Origin: Paracoccaceae bacterium | Lineage (GTDB): Bacteria; Pseudomonadota; Alphaproteobacteria; Rhodobacterales; Rhodobacteraceae | Direction: 5' to 3' | Assembly (NCBI GenBank): GCA_028284705.1 | Contig: JANQRE010000015.1 | Span: 1-64,000 of the forward strand | DNA length: 64,000 nucleotides | Part shown: positions 1 to 9,424 of the stretch, piece after piece | Position numbering within the stretch: the first letter of the stretch is position 1 | Layout of the letters: each line of letters begins with the position of its first letter | The notes under the pieces: generated by a model | What the model was told of the DNA's origin: nothing | The model's input: the letters and a program-made list of their open reading frames with translations, nothing else | Databases searched by the model: none | Program-made: the position numbers and the translations under genes

Positions 1-73
1 GCTCCGGCGGTAGGGATCGAACCTACGACCAATTGATTAACAGTCAACTGCTCTACCGCTGAGCTACGCCGGA
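1..73 (-). tRNA. tRNA-Asn(GTT), cut at its CCA end
   Basis: On the minus strand a full cloverleaf begins TCCGGCG (acceptor) and closes with CGCCGGA plus a G discriminator. The anticodon loop reads CTGTTAA, giving anticodon GTT (asparagine). The T arm has the usual GGTTCGATCC. The window edge cuts the terminal CCA after its first C, so the 3' end is just outside. It lies downstream of, and on the same strand as, the MBL-fold gene. Confidence 0.95.
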
Positions 74-135
74 ACGGTTCGCGCCGTATAGCAAGGCGAG
101 ATTCGCTCGGCAAGAGGGTTTGCGCGGTCTGCGGG

Positions 136-1044
136 TCAGTTTTTTGCAAAGCGCGCAGTGGGAGAAATCTCACCATCTGCCCGCACGATTTTCCGCAAAG
201 TCAGGTCGATCAAATGCGCCAGAACGTTGCGCTCGGCGGCGGGCCAGAGCGCCTCATCGACATCCGTATAAATCGCGCGTGTCAGGTCTTGTGGCGTGCG
301 GGGCGTGCTGAGCGCGTCGAGGATTTGCGCCTCGCGCATGCGGCGGTGTTGTAGGAGCTCGTCCACGCGCTCGGCGGGGGTTTCAATCGCATCGCCATGG
401 CCCGGATAATAGATTTTGTCGCCTTTTCGGTTCTGCAGTTTTGTCAAAGACGCCATGAAATCTGTCAGATGACCATCAGGCGGGGACACCATGGATGTGG
501 CCCAGCCCATGACGTGATCGCCGGTGAAAACCACACGTTTGGCATCCCAGGCAAAGCAGAGATGGTTGCCCATATGGCCCGGTGTATGGATTGCCTCGAG
601 TGCCCAGTTTGAGCCCCTAACCACATCACCATCACGCAACATCTCATCTGGGAGGAAGGTCTCGTCGCGCCCCTCGCCACCGCCCAGATCGGGCAAACCC
701 TCCATCACCGCGGCGCGTCCGGTGTAGCTCGATCCAAACCCGTAAACGCGCGCACCGGTGATCTGCGCAAGTGCCATCGCCAGGGGCGAATGATCGGCAT
801 GGCTGTGGGTCACGAGGATATGGCTGATGCGCTGCTCGGCGTTCAATGCGCCGAGGATCGCATCGAGATGCGCCTGATCAGGCGGACCGGGATCGATGAC
901 CGCCAGATCGCGGGTGCCCACAAGATAGGTGTTGGTGCCGCGATAGGTCATCGGCGAGGGGTTGGGTGCCAGAAGTCGCCGGAGCCCCTGAAACAGGTAA
1001 TCCGTTTCGCCAGGGATAGCATTATTGGTCACCCGCGTGGCCAT
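136..1044 (-). CDS. MBL-fold metallo-hydrolase (LACTB2/glyoxalase II-like)
   Basis: 302 aa. The metallo-beta-lactamase signature THSHADH lies at residues 79-85 (H80, H82, D84, H85). Further ligands are H157 (HTPGHMG), D176 (FTGDH) and H216 (YPGHGD), so a complete dinuclear metal site is present. The C-terminal ~70 residues after the hydrolase domain look like the winged-helix tail of LACTB2-type proteins. The family hydrolyses thioesters, phosphodiesters or RNA; the substrate here cannot be told. No signal peptide, so cytosolic. Starts are divergent from the sensor kinase gene, 42 bp apart. Confidence 0.85.
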   Translation of the reverse strand: MATRVTNNAIPGETDYLFQGLRRLLAPNPSPMTYRGTNTYLVGTRDLAVIDPGPPDQAHLDAILGALNAEQRISHILVTHSHADHSPLAMALAQITGARVYGFGSSYTGRAAVMEGLPDLGGGEGRDETFLPDEMLRDGDVVRGSNWALEAIHTPGHMGNHLCFAWDAKRVVFTGDHVMGWATSMVSPPDGHLTDFMASLTKLQNRKGDKIYYPGHGDAIETPAERVDELLQHRRMREAQILDALSTPRTPQDLTRAIYTDVDEALWPAAERNVLAHLIDLTLRKIVRADGEISPTARFAKN

Positions 1045-1086
1045 ACCCCTTTTCCTTTACAACACCGCCCCTTAACGTCCCCGAAC

Positions 1087-2427
1087 ATGGCACAGTTTTC
1101 GATCAAACGCTATCTGCCCCGCGGGCTCTACGGTCGCGCCGCGCTGATCCTGCTTGTGCCGATCATCACCCTGCAAATTGTTGTGTCGCTCGCCTTTATC
1201 CAGCGTCTTTACGAAGGTGTGACCGAGCAGATGACGCAGAATATCACCGTGGGCTTGGCCATTCTGGTTGATATTGTGGAGGAGGCTGAGACCCTGGAAG
1301 AGGCGCAGGCGCAACTGGCACCGATGGCGCAGGCTTTGAGCATTCGCGCCGATCTGCCGGGGGAGACTGTCGCGGACATGCGGGCGTTTTACGACCTCTC
1401 AGGGCGGGTGATGGGGCAGGTCTTGCGGGCGCGATTTGCCGATGTCTCAGGGATCGACCTCTATTCGGACGACAAACTGGTGACGTTGAGCCTCGACACC
1501 GCCAAAGGGCCTATGCTGGTGGAGTTTTCCCGTCGCCGGGTCTCGGCCGCCAATCCGCACCAGCTTCTGGTCTGGATGGTGGCCACGGGTGTGTTGATGA
1601 CGGTGATCGCCTATCTTTTCCTACGCAATCAGTTGCGCCCGATCCGGCGCTTGGCACGTGCGGCGGAGGCCTTCGGCAAGGGCGACGTGGTGAAATACCA
1701 CCCCGGCGGAGCGACGGAGGTTCGCGCCGCGGGCAATGCGTTTCTCAACATGCGATCTCGGATTGAGCGCCAGATCGAACAACGCACCTTGATGCTGTCA
1801 GGGGTCAGTCACGACCTGCGCACGCCGGTGACGCGCCTAAAGCTCGGGCTCTCGATGCAGCCGGACACGCCTGAAATCGCGGCCCTGCAGGAAGATGCCG
1901 ATGAGATGGAGCGGCTCATTGGGACTTTTCTTGATTTCGCGCGGCTCGATGCGGTGGAAGACCTTGAAAATGTTGATCTATCAGAGTTCGTGCGCGTGGC
2001 GGCTGAGAATGTCCGCGGCACCGGAAAAGAGGTTGATCTGCGACTGCCTGACGGACCGGGACCTGAGAAAAAGCTGCGCCCGATCGCGATGGGACGTGCC
2101 TTGGAGAACCTGATTTCCAACGCGGTGCGGTACGGGAAGCGCGCTGTGGTCACGCTCGAGGTTCTGGAAACCTCCTTACGCATCCGCGTCGAGGACGATG
2201 GGCCCGGCATACCCGCTGAGAAGCGCGAAGAAGCGCTGAAACCCTTCGCGCGGCTCGATGCATCGCGCAATCAGAACCAAGGCAGCGGGGTGGGCCTTGG
2301 GCTCGCCATCGCTGCCGATGTTGTGCGCTCCCATGGCGGCACCTTGCGGCTGGCGGAAAGCGCGCTTTTGGGAGGGCTTTGTGCCGATATCGTGTTGCCA
2401 CGGCGGCGGGGTCACCGCAGATACTGA
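1087..2427 (+). CDS. EnvZ-like sensor histidine kinase
   Basis: 446 aa from the ATG at 1087; in-frame codons further upstream lie over the opposite-strand MBL gene and are not used. Membrane segments are at about 19-40 and 159-179 with a ~115-residue periplasmic loop between, then a HAMP linker (180-232). The H-box GVSHDLRTP puts the phospho-acceptor at H242, followed by an HATPase domain with N (ENLISNAV), DDGPGIP and GVGLGLA boxes. This is the OmpR-family EnvZ/RstB type. No response regulator gene is adjacent in the window, so the partner must be elsewhere. No strong Shine-Dalgarno is seen. Confidence 0.85.
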   Translation: MAQFSIKRYLPRGLYGRAALILLVPIITLQIVVSLAFIQRLYEGVTEQMTQNITVGLAILVDIVEEAETLEEAQAQLAPMAQALSIRADLPGETVADMRAFYDLSGRVMGQVLRARFADVSGIDLYSDDKLVTLSLDTAKGPMLVEFSRRRVSAANPHQLLVWMVATGVLMTVIAYLFLRNQLRPIRRLARAAEAFGKGDVVKYHPGGATEVRAAGNAFLNMRSRIERQIEQRTLMLSGVSHDLRTPVTRLKLGLSMQPDTPEIAALQEDADEMERLIGTFLDFARLDAVEDLENVDLSEFVRVAAENVRGTGKEVDLRLPDGPGPEKKLRPIAMGRALENLISNAVRYGKRAVVTLEVLETSLRIRVEDDGPGIPAEKREEALKPFARLDASRNQNQGSGVGLGLAIAADVVRSHGGTLRLAESALLGGLCADIVLPRRRGHRRY

Positions 2428-2519
2428 GGCGCAGGAAATTGCCCAATCCGAAAACCCGGCAGGGGTGGATATATGCTCCCAACCTTCTTTGGCCCCGCGA
2501 CGTTGCTTGTGAAAAGTGA

Positions 2520-2596
2520 TGGTAGGCCCGGCAGGACTTGAACCCGCAACCAAAGCGTTATGAGCGCTCTGCTCTAACCAATTGAGCTACAGGCCC
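2520..2596 (-). tRNA. tRNA with CAT anticodon, probably tRNA-Ile2 (lysidine type)
   Basis: 77 nt with encoded CCA. The anticodon loop is CTCATAA, anticodon CAT. It is not initiator tRNA: there is no C1-A72 mismatch and no GGG/CCC anticodon stem. The acceptor stem carries C4-G69 and C5-G68, which are known positive determinants for TilS, and the CTCATAACGCTTTGGT stretch resembles E. coli tRNA-Ile2. I therefore prefer Ile2, decoding AUA after lysidine modification, over elongator Met; an automatic caller may label it Met. Confidence 0.85.
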
Positions 2597-2710
2597 CCAA
2601 TGGTCGTGGAATTGGGAGTATCACGGGCACGGGCTGCGTCAAGCGCCGGTTGCTGCCGGGGGTTCGATCTAGTATCGCGACACCAAGCAAAAAGGGGGCT
2701 GAGTCTTCAG

Positions 2711-3763
2711 ATGAGCAACGCGGGCAAGAACGGTCTGTCCTATGCGGATGCGGGCGTGGATATCGATGCGGGCAACGAGTTGGTCGAACGCATCAAGCCC
2801 GCTGCGAAACGCACGACCCGATCGGGCGTCATGTCTGGTCTCGGCGGTTTTGGGGCGATGTTCGATCTGAAGGCTGCGGGCTATACCGATCCGATCCTGG
2901 TAGGGGCCACGGATGGTGTCGGCACCAAGCTGCGCATCGCCATCGACACTGGACATGTGGATTCCGTGGGCATCGATTTGGTCGCGATGTGTGTGAATGA
3001 TCTGGTGTGCCAAGGCGCTGAGCCATTGTTTTTCCTTGATTATTTTGCCACAGGAAAGCTGGATGTCGATACAGCTGCGCGCATCGTCGAGGGCATCGCC
3101 GAAGGATGCCAACGCGCCGGTTGTGCTTTGATCGGGGGAGAGACGGCAGAAATGCCGGGCATGTATCCGCCGGGTGATTTTGATCTGGCGGGTTTTTCGG
3201 TCGGCGCGATGGAACGTGGACAATCGCTGCCCGATGGCGTCTCGAATGGGGATGTACTGTTGGGGCTGGCCTCCGATGGGGTGCATTCGAACGGCTACAG
3301 TCTTGTGCGCAAAATCGTCGAGCAAAGCGGCCTCGGCTGGGATGCGCCTTGCCCCTGGGGCGAGGGCACGCTTGGAGCGGCGCTTTTGACGCCGACTGCA
3401 CTCTATATCAAAGGGCCATTGCTGGTGATGAAAGTGGGTGGGGCGATCCATGCTCTGGCGCATATCACCGGCGGTGGTCTGACCGAGAACCTGCCGCGCG
3501 CGCTGCCGGACGGGCTCGGCGCGGAGATCGATCTGAATGCCTGGGACCTGCCGCCTGTGTTTGGGTGGCTCGCCAAGGAAGGCGGGTTGGCCGAGGCCGA
3601 GATGCTGAAAACCTTCAATTGCGGGATCGGCATGGTCGCAATTGTGCCGGAAGCAAAGGTCGAGATCGCAACGGGTTTCCTCGCGCAGGGCGGTCACGAG
3701 GTGACGTCGATCGGGCAAGTTGTTGAGGGCGCGGGCGTTTCCTACAAAGGCAATCTGGCTTGA
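2711..3763 (+). CDS. purM: Phosphoribosylformylglycinamidine cyclo-ligase (AIR synthetase)
   Basis: 350 aa from the ATG at 2711, preceded by an AGGGGG stretch ~12 nt upstream. It catalyses ATP-dependent ring closure of FGAM to AIR, step five of purine synthesis. The N-terminal half has the AIRS nucleotide-binding stretch [10 protein letters not shown] and the metal-site region [11 protein letters not shown]; the C-terminal half has the [12 protein letters not shown] motif. Length is normal for PurM. It is the first gene of a purM-purN pair and lies just downstream of, and opposite to, the CAT tRNA. Confidence 0.97.
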   Translation: MSNAGKNGLSYADAGVDIDAGNELVERIKPAAKRTTRSGVMSGLGGFGAMFDLKAAGYTDPILVGATDGVGTKLRIAIDTGHVDSVGIDLVAMCVNDLVCQGAEPLFFLDYFATGKLDVDTAARIVEGIAEGCQRAGCALIGGETAEMPGMYPPGDFDLAGFSVGAMERGQSLPDGVSNGDVLLGLASDGVHSNGYSLVRKIVEQSGLGWDAPCPWGEGTLGAALLTPTALYIKGPLLVMKVGGAIHALAHITGGGLTENLPRALPDGLGAEIDLNAWDLPPVFGWLAKEGGLAEAEMLKTFNCGIGMVAIVPEAKVEIATGFLAQGGHEVTSIGQVVEGAGVSYKGNLA

Positions 3764-4383
3764 AGCGGGTCGTCATTCTGATCTCTGGCGGCGGCTCCAA
3801 TATGGTGGCGCTGTGCGAGAGTATGGTGCGCGATCACCCGGCGCGGCCCGTATTGGTCCTGGCCAATTCCGAGGATGCTGGTGGGCTTCGCAAAGCTGCT
3901 GATATGGGTATCGACACCGCGGTCGTCGATCATCGCCCCTTTGCGGGCGATCGCGTGGCCTTCGAGGAGAAACTCATCGAGACCATCGACCCTTACACCC
4001 CCGACATCATTTGCCATGCGGGTTTCATGCGCATCCTGACGGAGCACTATGTGACCCACTACGCCGGTCGCATGCTCAACATTCATCCCTCTTTGCTGCC
4101 CAAGTATACCGGGCTCAACACCCATGCCCGCGCGTTGGAGGCGGGAGACACGGAAGCGGGCTGTACTGTGCATGAAGTGACAGCGCTTCTCGATGACGGT
4201 CCGATCCTGGGGCAGGGCACAGTTCCGATCTTGCCGGATGACACGCCGGATACGCTTGCCTCACGGGTTCTCAAGATGGAACACCAGCTCTACCCGGCGG
4301 TGCTGCGCCGCTTCGCGGAGGGCGATAAAACCCAAGTGACGTTGCGTGATCCCACTCTTCCCATTTCCGCACACCGCGCGTAA
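3760..4383 (+). CDS. purN: Phosphoribosylglycinamide formyltransferase
   Basis: 207 aa. It transfers a formyl group from 10-formyl-THF to GAR. The N-terminus [14 protein letters not shown] and the catalytic region GFMRIL...HPSLLPKY...GCTVHEV match GART, including the family Asn/His/Asp catalytic set (N of MLNIHPS, H of HPSLLP, D of LDDGPI). The start is a TTG at 3760 that overlaps the purM stop as TTGA. No upstream ATG exists in frame and the next ATG would remove the glycine-rich loop. Coupled translation with purM is therefore likely. Confidence 0.95.
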   Translation: MKRVVILISGGGSNMVALCESMVRDHPARPVLVLANSEDAGGLRKAADMGIDTAVVDHRPFAGDRVAFEEKLIETIDPYTPDIICHAGFMRILTEHYVTHYAGRMLNIHPSLLPKYTGLNTHARALEAGDTEAGCTVHEVTALLDDGPILGQGTVPILPDDTPDTLASRVLKMEHQLYPAVLRRFAEGDKTQVTLRDPTLPISAHRA

Positions 4384-4434
4384 AAAGGACCGACGCGGGG
4401 GCGTGTGACAAGAAGAAACAAGAAGACCCGGCCC

Positions 4435-5595
4435 ATGAGAACACTCACCACGACCGAGGATCTGGCTGCCTTTTGCGAGATGGCCAAACGCCACCCTTAT
4501 GTGACGGTCGATACCGAATTCCTGCGGGAACGCACCTATTATGCCAAGCTCTGCCTTGTGCAGCTTGCTGTGCCGTCTGAGGATGAGGGCAGTGCCGTGC
4601 TGGTCGACCCGATTGAGGGCGCGGACATGTCTCTTGAGCCGCTCTACGACCTCTTTCGCGACGAGAATGTGGTGAAAGTCTTCCACGCCGCGCGTCAGGA
4701 TCTCGAGATCTTCTATGTCGAAGGTGGCGTGATCCCGGCCCCGCTTTTTGACACGCAAGTGGCCGCGATGGTCTGCAATTTCGGTGAGCAGGTGGGCTAC
4801 GAGACGCTGGTGCGCAAGATTGCCAAAGCATCTATCGACAAGACCTCGCGCTTCACCGATTGGTCTCGCCGCCCGCTGACCGAGGCGCAAAAAAGCTACG
4901 CGCTGGCGGATGTGACCCATCTGCGGGTGATCTATGAATATCTTGCGAAGCGGCTGGAGCGCACCAAGCGCAAACCCTGGGTCGATGAGGAGATGGCGAT
5001 CCTGCGCGACCCGGGTACTTATGTGGTGGACCCGGACGAGGCCTGGCGGCGTCTCAAAGTGCGCACCACCGCGCCGAAATTCCTCGCCATCGTGCGGGAA
5101 CTGGCCAAGTTCCGTGAGACATATGCAAAAGAGCGCAACATCCCGCGAAACCGGATTTTCAAGGATGACGCGCTGTTGGAATTGGCTTCAACCAAACCGC
5201 AATCGGGCAAGGACCTTGGGAAATCGCGACTGCTCTTGCGCGAGGCGCGGCGCGGCGAGATCGCAGATGGGATTTTGAAAGCTGTGAAAGCCGGGGTCGA
5301 GTGCCCGAAAGAGGACTGGCCGAAGGTTCCGCCGCAAAAGGACAAAAGTCAGATCAACGCGGCATTGGCCGACTTGCTGAGGGTGTTGCTGAAGGCGAAA
5401 GCCCAGGAGGTCGGCGTGGCACAGAAGCTGATCGCCACAGCGTCCGAGCTCGACGAGATCGCAATGGGCGAGCGCGAGCTTCTGTCGCTGAAGGGCTGGC
5501 GGAAGGAAGCTTTCGGGGGGGACGCCTTGCGGCTCTGCAATGGCGAGCTGGCGCTGACAGCAGAAGGATCGAACGTGCGGATCATTGAGCTTTGA
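4435..5595 (+). CDS. rnd: Ribonuclease D
   Basis: 386 aa from the ATG at 4435; a GTG 30 nt upstream is possible but would add residues not typical of the family. The DEDDy exonuclease domain has D26 and E28 (VDTEF), the HAARQDLEIF motif with the second Asp, and YALADVTHL with the catalytic Tyr/Asp. A first HRDC domain (about 205-285) and a weaker second follow. The enzyme trims tRNA 3' ends. It stands alone after purN (51 nt gap) and its stop is followed by the AT-rich intergenic region. Confidence 0.95.
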   Translation: MRTLTTTEDLAAFCEMAKRHPYVTVDTEFLRERTYYAKLCLVQLAVPSEDEGSAVLVDPIEGADMSLEPLYDLFRDENVVKVFHAARQDLEIFYVEGGVIPAPLFDTQVAAMVCNFGEQVGYETLVRKIAKASIDKTSRFTDWSRRPLTEAQKSYALADVTHLRVIYEYLAKRLERTKRKPWVDEEMAILRDPGTYVVDPDEAWRRLKVRTTAPKFLAIVRELAKFRETYAKERNIPRNRIFKDDALLELASTKPQSGKDLGKSRLLLREARRGEIADGILKAVKAGVECPKEDWPKVPPQKDKSQINAALADLLRVLLKAKAQEVGVAQKLIATASELDEIAMGERELLSLKGWRKEAFGGDALRLCNGELALTAEGSNVRIIEL

Positions 5596-5873
5596 GGTTT
5601 TCGGGACAGTTCTTGTTCTACGTGTCCACATAAATCACGCACTGGTTCCTTTTGCGTGCACATCCCGCCTGATCACCTCCGCCATCCTCTGAAACCAAGC
5701 CTTTCCAGACCCTTAAGCCTGATAAAATTTTAAGAGAAAACGGCCACATTTAGGTGTGAGCTGCGGCCTTACCACGATCTGTGCTGGATTAAGGCGTTCA
5801 CAGTTTTAAAATTTTTAAACGAGGTAACCGTTCGTTAAATCTGTCCAGAGGGCCGCCTTTAGCGATACCGCGA
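5596..5873. other. 278-bp AT-rich intergenic region between rnd and the lipoprotein gene
   Basis: No ORF or RNA gene is supported here; both flanking genes end into it. It is distinctly more AT-rich than its surroundings. It holds TAAAATTTTAA at 5723-5733 and TAAAATTTTTAAACG at 5807-5821, the latter followed at 5823-5830 by GGTAACCG. The same motif pair recurs before prfB. GTAA-N7-TTAA at the right end resembles a degenerate CtrA box, but this is weak. Confidence 0.6.
5807..5830 (+). repeat. Intergenic motif copy A: TAAAATTTTTAAA plus GGTAA
   Basis: TAAAATTTTTAAACG is followed, after A, by GGTAACCG. The first 15 bases are identical to 28058-28072, and GGTAACCG recurs at 28086-28093. A minus-strand copy with the same 3-nt spacing to GGTAA lies at 27952-27972. 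The function is unknown; it could be a protein-binding site or promoter element. Confidence 0.5.
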
Positions 5874-6344
5874 TCAGCGCCGAACACTGCGTTGGTTCAG
5901 GCGCCCGACAACCGTGATGGTGCGTATCCCCTGCAGACGCGCTGTTGAAATAGCGGCGCCGACGATGATCTCACGCGATTGTTGCGTGCCCTGACGCCGC
6001 TGCTCCAAGGGCGGCGCCACGCGGAATTCGAGGATCAGCCGGGATGGGTCAGGGTCGTCGCGCCGCACCAGCGAAGCATCCCAAAAGCCTTGCGTCGGCG
6101 GCAGCCCAACGGCACGGATGATCGCACCCTCAGGGGTCGGATCGACGTTCAACGACACCACTTGCTCCACATACCGGCGCGAGTCGTTCACAAAATCGGT
6201 CGGTGCAGGTTCGGCCGTCTCCTCGCGGGAGCGACCAAACCAGTTGAACGGGTTCAGGCGTGAATCGCGGATGCGTCCACAGCCTGAGAGAGCACCCATG
6301 GCGGCGAGCGATACCAAAAGCCCGCGTCTCGTCATTTTAGCCAT
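5874..6344 (-). CDS. Small predicted lipoprotein, conserved type
   Basis: 156 aa. The N-terminus is basic (MAKMTRRG), then a hydrophobic stretch ends in the lipobox LSGC (Cys22), so it should be exported and lipid-anchored; M4 is an alternative start. After a proline/charged linker the rest (about 50-156) is soluble with alternating beta-type sequence (GAIIRAVGLPPTQGFWDA, RLILEFRVAPP, TITVVGRLNQR). I do not recognise a named domain. Its start is divergent from sufE (125 bp apart). Confidence 0.7.
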   Translation of the reverse strand: MAKMTRRGLLVSLAAMGALSGCGRIRDSRLNPFNWFGRSREETAEPAPTDFVNDSRRYVEQVVSLNVDPTPEGAIIRAVGLPPTQGFWDASLVRRDDPDPSRLILEFRVAPPLEQRRQGTQQSREIIVGAAISTARLQGIRTITVVGRLNQRSVRR

Positions 6345-6469
6345 TTGCTGCCCCTCGTGGTCTTGCCTTGGGTTTGATGAATACAGCGCCTGTGGGCACT
6401 TGAAAAGGGCAGGCTGGACCTCCCCACAGGGCCGCGCTAGGTGAGGCGCAGCAGATGGCGGAGCACGGT

Positions 6470-6880
6470 ATGGCGCAAGAGGCCTTTGAAGAGCTGGTGG
6501 AGACGTTCGAATTCCTCGAGGATTGGGAGGACCGCTATCGTCATGTCATCGAGCTGGGCAAAGCGATGGAGCCGCTGGATGACGCCTTGAAGGTGCCCGC
6601 GACCAAGGTCGAAGGCTGTGCCAGCCAGGTCTGGCTGCATCCGCGGATCGAGGGCGGGACATTCGATTTCGACGGCGAGAGCGACGCCATGATCGTGCGC
6701 GGTCTCATCGCCGTGCTCAAAACCCTCTATGGCGGTCTGCCGATTGCTGAGGTGGTGCGCACCGATGCGGCCTCCGAACTCGCCCGCCTCGGCCTGCATG
6801 ACCACCTCTCCGCGCAACGCTCCAACGGACTGCGCGCCATGGTGGAGCGCATTCGAGAGACCGCGGCAGCTCACGCCTGA
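6470..6880 (+). CDS. sufE: SufE-family Fe-S cluster assembly sulfur acceptor
   Basis: 136 aa from the ATG at 6470, which has GGAG six nt upstream; an in-frame ATG at 6455 would add five residues. SufE takes persulfide sulfur from the cysteine desulfurase SufS and hands it to the Suf scaffold. The family core is clear: DWEDRYRHVIELGK near the start and the active-site loop VEGCASQVWL with Cys50 (Cys51 in E. coli SufE). It is not next to other suf genes here. Its stop overlaps the convergent DUF1638 gene by 10 nt. Confidence 0.93.
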   Translation: MAQEAFEELVETFEFLEDWEDRYRHVIELGKAMEPLDDALKVPATKVEGCASQVWLHPRIEGGTFDFDGESDAMIVRGLIAVLKTLYGGLPIAEVVRTDAASELARLGLHDHLSAQRSNGLRAMVERIRETAAAHA

Positions 6881-7494
6881 CTACGTAACGCCTCCGCCAA
6901 ATCCCCATAGCCAGTAAAGCGACGCTCAAAGCGCAGCCCGAGCGCGTCAGCGCATTCCTGTGCTTTGGCGTCCAAGGCTGGGTCATCGGTCTGCGCCAGA
7001 TAGACAAGCGCTTCGTAATGCTCGAAATACATGTCGCGCAGCTCGGGATGGCGGTCTAGTCCGAGGGGCTTTGTCACAAAGGCATCGAACTGACGCACCA
7101 GGAAATCGGTGAGATAAAACGCCGTCATCTCGCCCCGCGCTTCGAACGCCTCATTGCCGTCGAAAAAGGAATAACAATGGGGACCCGCGACCATCTCCAC
7201 GCCGAGCCGCTCACAAGCCGCTTGCAATTGCCCGCCAGTCCCGCAATCGGCGTAGACCACGAAAATCTTCTCATAATCGCTGCGGTGTTTCGCGACAGCC
7301 TCTTCAACGGCGGGTGTGATCTTTTCGGGATGGTTGTGATAGATCGCGGGCAGGCATTGCAGGTCCATATGATCCCAACCATTGGCCTCGATCACGGCGA
7401 GGATTTCACGCGCCAACGCGCCGCAAGCCAGCAGCAGAACCTGGCCGGACCCAGTCTTCGAAAAACCGCTTTCGGTGAGTGTTGCGTCTTCCAT
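6871..7494 (-). CDS. DUF1638 domain protein
   Basis: 207 aa, soluble. The start VLLLACGALAREI and the central IFVVYADCGTGGQL...MVAGPHCYSFFDG stretch are typical of DUF1638, a family of unknown function commonly found beside corrinoid methyltransferase genes. Conserved Cys, His and Asp residues (C24, D88, C89, H108, C109 approximately) suggest a metal or cofactor site. It is the last gene of a minus-strand run: corrinoid protein, membrane protein, DUF1638. Assignment to the family is from recall of its motifs, not a search. Confidence 0.75.
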   Translation of the reverse strand: MEDATLTESGFSKTGSGQVLLLACGALAREILAVIEANGWDHMDLQCLPAIYHNHPEKITPAVEEAVAKHRSDYEKIFVVYADCGTGGQLQAACERLGVEMVAGPHCYSFFDGNEAFEARGEMTAFYLTDFLVRQFDAFVTKPLGLDRHPELRDMYFEHYEALVYLAQTDDPALDAKAQECADALGLRFERRFTGYGDLAEALRSQA

Positions 7495-7546
7495 GAACCC
7501 ATGATGACGGGTTTGCCCGAAGGGTACAGGTCAAAAACGTCGCTTC

Positions 7547-9424
7547 TCAGCCCAAAAGGTTCAACAGTTGCGTGACAGCGGTCGGGGCAATCAACGGCAG
7601 GAATTGCAGAAGTCGCTTATAGCCTTCGGCCTTCATCAACTCCTGAAAACTGCCACCCTGATTGGCGCCGCCGCGGATCAGTGCGAATTTGGTCTCGTCG
7701 AAGCCAAGATGGCGTACCAGCATACGGTCGCTATCCCGGAACGCCCTGTCGCGGCGTTTCTGTTTCTGGGCCTTATCCCTTTTCTTCTTTGCCTTCTCCG
7801 CTTCCGCTTGAGTTGGACCGGGCTCAAGGGGGTGGGTCTGGCTGATCAGATTACCATCCTTATCGACGGTTTTGACGCTCCACGGCATCGCAGTTGAACT
7901 CGACGCTGCGCTTGAGGAGCTTTCCGCCTTCTCTGCGGCATCGGCTGCGTTGACATAAGGGATCAGCCGTTGTTGGCCCCAGCCATACATGCACGCCAGA
8001 AGGGCGGAATAAATCAGACCGACGCACAGCAGATAGCTTTTGAACGCCTCTTCGCGCGCCCCGGACAGCGTGGCATCGCCGCTCCCATATGTCCCGCTGA
8101 TCCAGTGGGACCAGATCGAGATGAAGATCAATGCCACCACGAGAACCGCAGCCGCAGCGCTGCAAAGTGTGATGATCGCATCGCGCAAGTCCTCGGGGCT
8201 GATGCTGTGGTCAAGATCGCGTCGCCGCAGATGCATTTTTCTTTCTTTGAACAGGGTATTGGCACGTTTCCGCAGCTCCAGCCAAAGCTCGGAATTGGTG
8301 GTAGGCGCAGGCAGGTCCGCAGTCACAACTTTTGCCGAGCCTGTCTTCATGGCTTGTGCGTTAGCGTAGCCGACATCTTTGTTCTCGCGCCGTTTGTGCT
8401 CGTCAAACAAATCGCGCAGCGCATAAAACCGATGCGCCAGTTTTTCAGCCTTGAGCGGTGAGAGGTAGGGTTCTGAATAGATCTGCACCGCAAGAGCGGT
8501 CGTCCCGATAGTCATCGTTAACACTGCGGAGATGAGCGGAAGGAGCCATCCCCAATGGGGTTTGATGACTTCTGGAACATTCGCAAGAACCGGCAATCTT
8601 TCCATCGCGAAAAGTGTGAATTCAACGCCTGCAACGGCGCAAATCGTCAAGATGATCGCCGGGGTCACATGGACCAGGCGCCGCACTGTCTCTTCGCTGC
8701 GCACATAGGTCAGTGCCATCGCCGCCGGGCTTGCAGCAATTGAAGCCACAACCGTCCACATCATCACCGCGAAGGGAGAGGAGCCCGCACCCGCCGCAAC
8801 AGCGTGAGTGATGGCAGCGACCGCAATGATCAGGAGTGTCCCGGTCAGATAGGCCACAAGCGTCAGTTGGGATTGCGGCAGGTACAGGCCGTCTCGCGGC
8901 AAATGATATCGCATATCCTCGACATTCCAGCGCCAGAAGCGCAGCGTCACCCGGACTTGCGTGAAGAGCACAAGACATAGGATCGCCAGAAACGCTGCGA
9001 GGCCCAACAGAAACGGCATTTCCTTCTGATAAGCTTTCAGTTTTTTGTAGCGATCCGTCTTCTTCGCCGCAGCTTCGACCAGTTTTGCCTCCGCCGCTGT
9101 CGCCTTCTCAAGCGCCTCCGGTCCGCAATTCGGCGGTTTGCTGCAGAGAGAGACCAGCCCTTTCAGACTGTTTTCCTTGATGCTGCCGGGAATGGTTTCA
9201 ACCGCGTCGCTGGGTTTGCCCTCCAGTCTGGCATCCTCAAACGGGAACAAAAACGCCGCCCCAACGGGGGCAAAAACTGCGGCAAATGCCAGGGCAATGA
9301 TGGCGATGAAACTGCGAAGATAACGCCAATCTGCGGACCGTGTTGCCGGTGCCATGGCTGCATGAGCTTTCTCGAAGAAAGCATCAATTGCGTCCTCCGT
9401 TGTCGGAATCTTCTCTCGTTCCAT
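7547..9424 (-). CDS. Large multi-pass membrane protein of unknown function
   Basis: 625 aa; I do not recognise it. Predicted membrane helices lie at about 37-60, 136-156, 188-210, 218-240, 253-274, 291-313, 417-440 and 464-483. Between helices six and seven is a ~100-residue charged cytoplasmic-type segment. A Ser/Ala-rich stretch (497-513) and a very Lys/Arg-rich coil (540-566) precede a hydrophobic C-terminus. It lies between the corrinoid-protein gene and the DUF1638 gene, same strand, with gaps of 65 and 52 nt. A 7-bp-arm dyad (9432-9461) sits just before its start. Confidence 0.7.
   Translation of the reverse strand: MEREKIPTTEDAIDAFFEKAHAAMAPATRSADWRYLRSFIAIIALAFAAVFAPVGAAFLFPFEDARLEGKPSDAVETIPGSIKENSLKGLVSLCSKPPNCGPEALEKATAAEAKLVEAAAKKTDRYKKLKAYQKEMPFLLGLAAFLAILCLVLFTQVRVTLRFWRWNVEDMRYHLPRDGLYLPQSQLTLVAYLTGTLLIIAVAAITHAVAAGAGSSPFAVMMWTVVASIAASPAAMALTYVRSEETVRRLVHVTPAIILTICAVAGVEFTLFAMERLPVLANVPEVIKPHWGWLLPLISAVLTMTIGTTALAVQIYSEPYLSPLKAEKLAHRFYALRDLFDEHKRRENKDVGYANAQAMKTGSAKVVTADLPAPTTNSELWLELRKRANTLFKERKMHLRRRDLDHSISPEDLRDAIITLCSAAAAVLVVALIFISIWSHWISGTYGSGDATLSGAREEAFKSYLLCVGLIYSALLACMYGWGQQRLIPYVNAADAAEKAESSSSAASSSTAMPWSVKTVDKDGNLISQTHPLEPGPTQAEAEKAKKKRDKAQKQKRRDRAFRDSDRMLVRHLGFDETKFALIRGGANQGGSFQELMKAEGYKRLLQFLPLIAPTAVTQLLNLLG

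Noticed and set aside
790-1086. N-terminal extension of the sensor kinase upstream of 1087
   Set aside because: It would overlap the MBL-fold gene for ~255 bp and has no family similarity; the kinase begins with its first membrane helix soon after 1087.
2669-3718. 349-codon open frame antisense to purM
   Set aside because: Shadow of purM; composition (His/Arg-rich) is typical of an antisense frame in GC-rich DNA.
5801-5837. CtrA binding site (TTAA-N7-TTAA)
   Set aside because: Only GTAA-N7-TTAA is present, one mismatch in a half-site, and neither flanking gene starts here.
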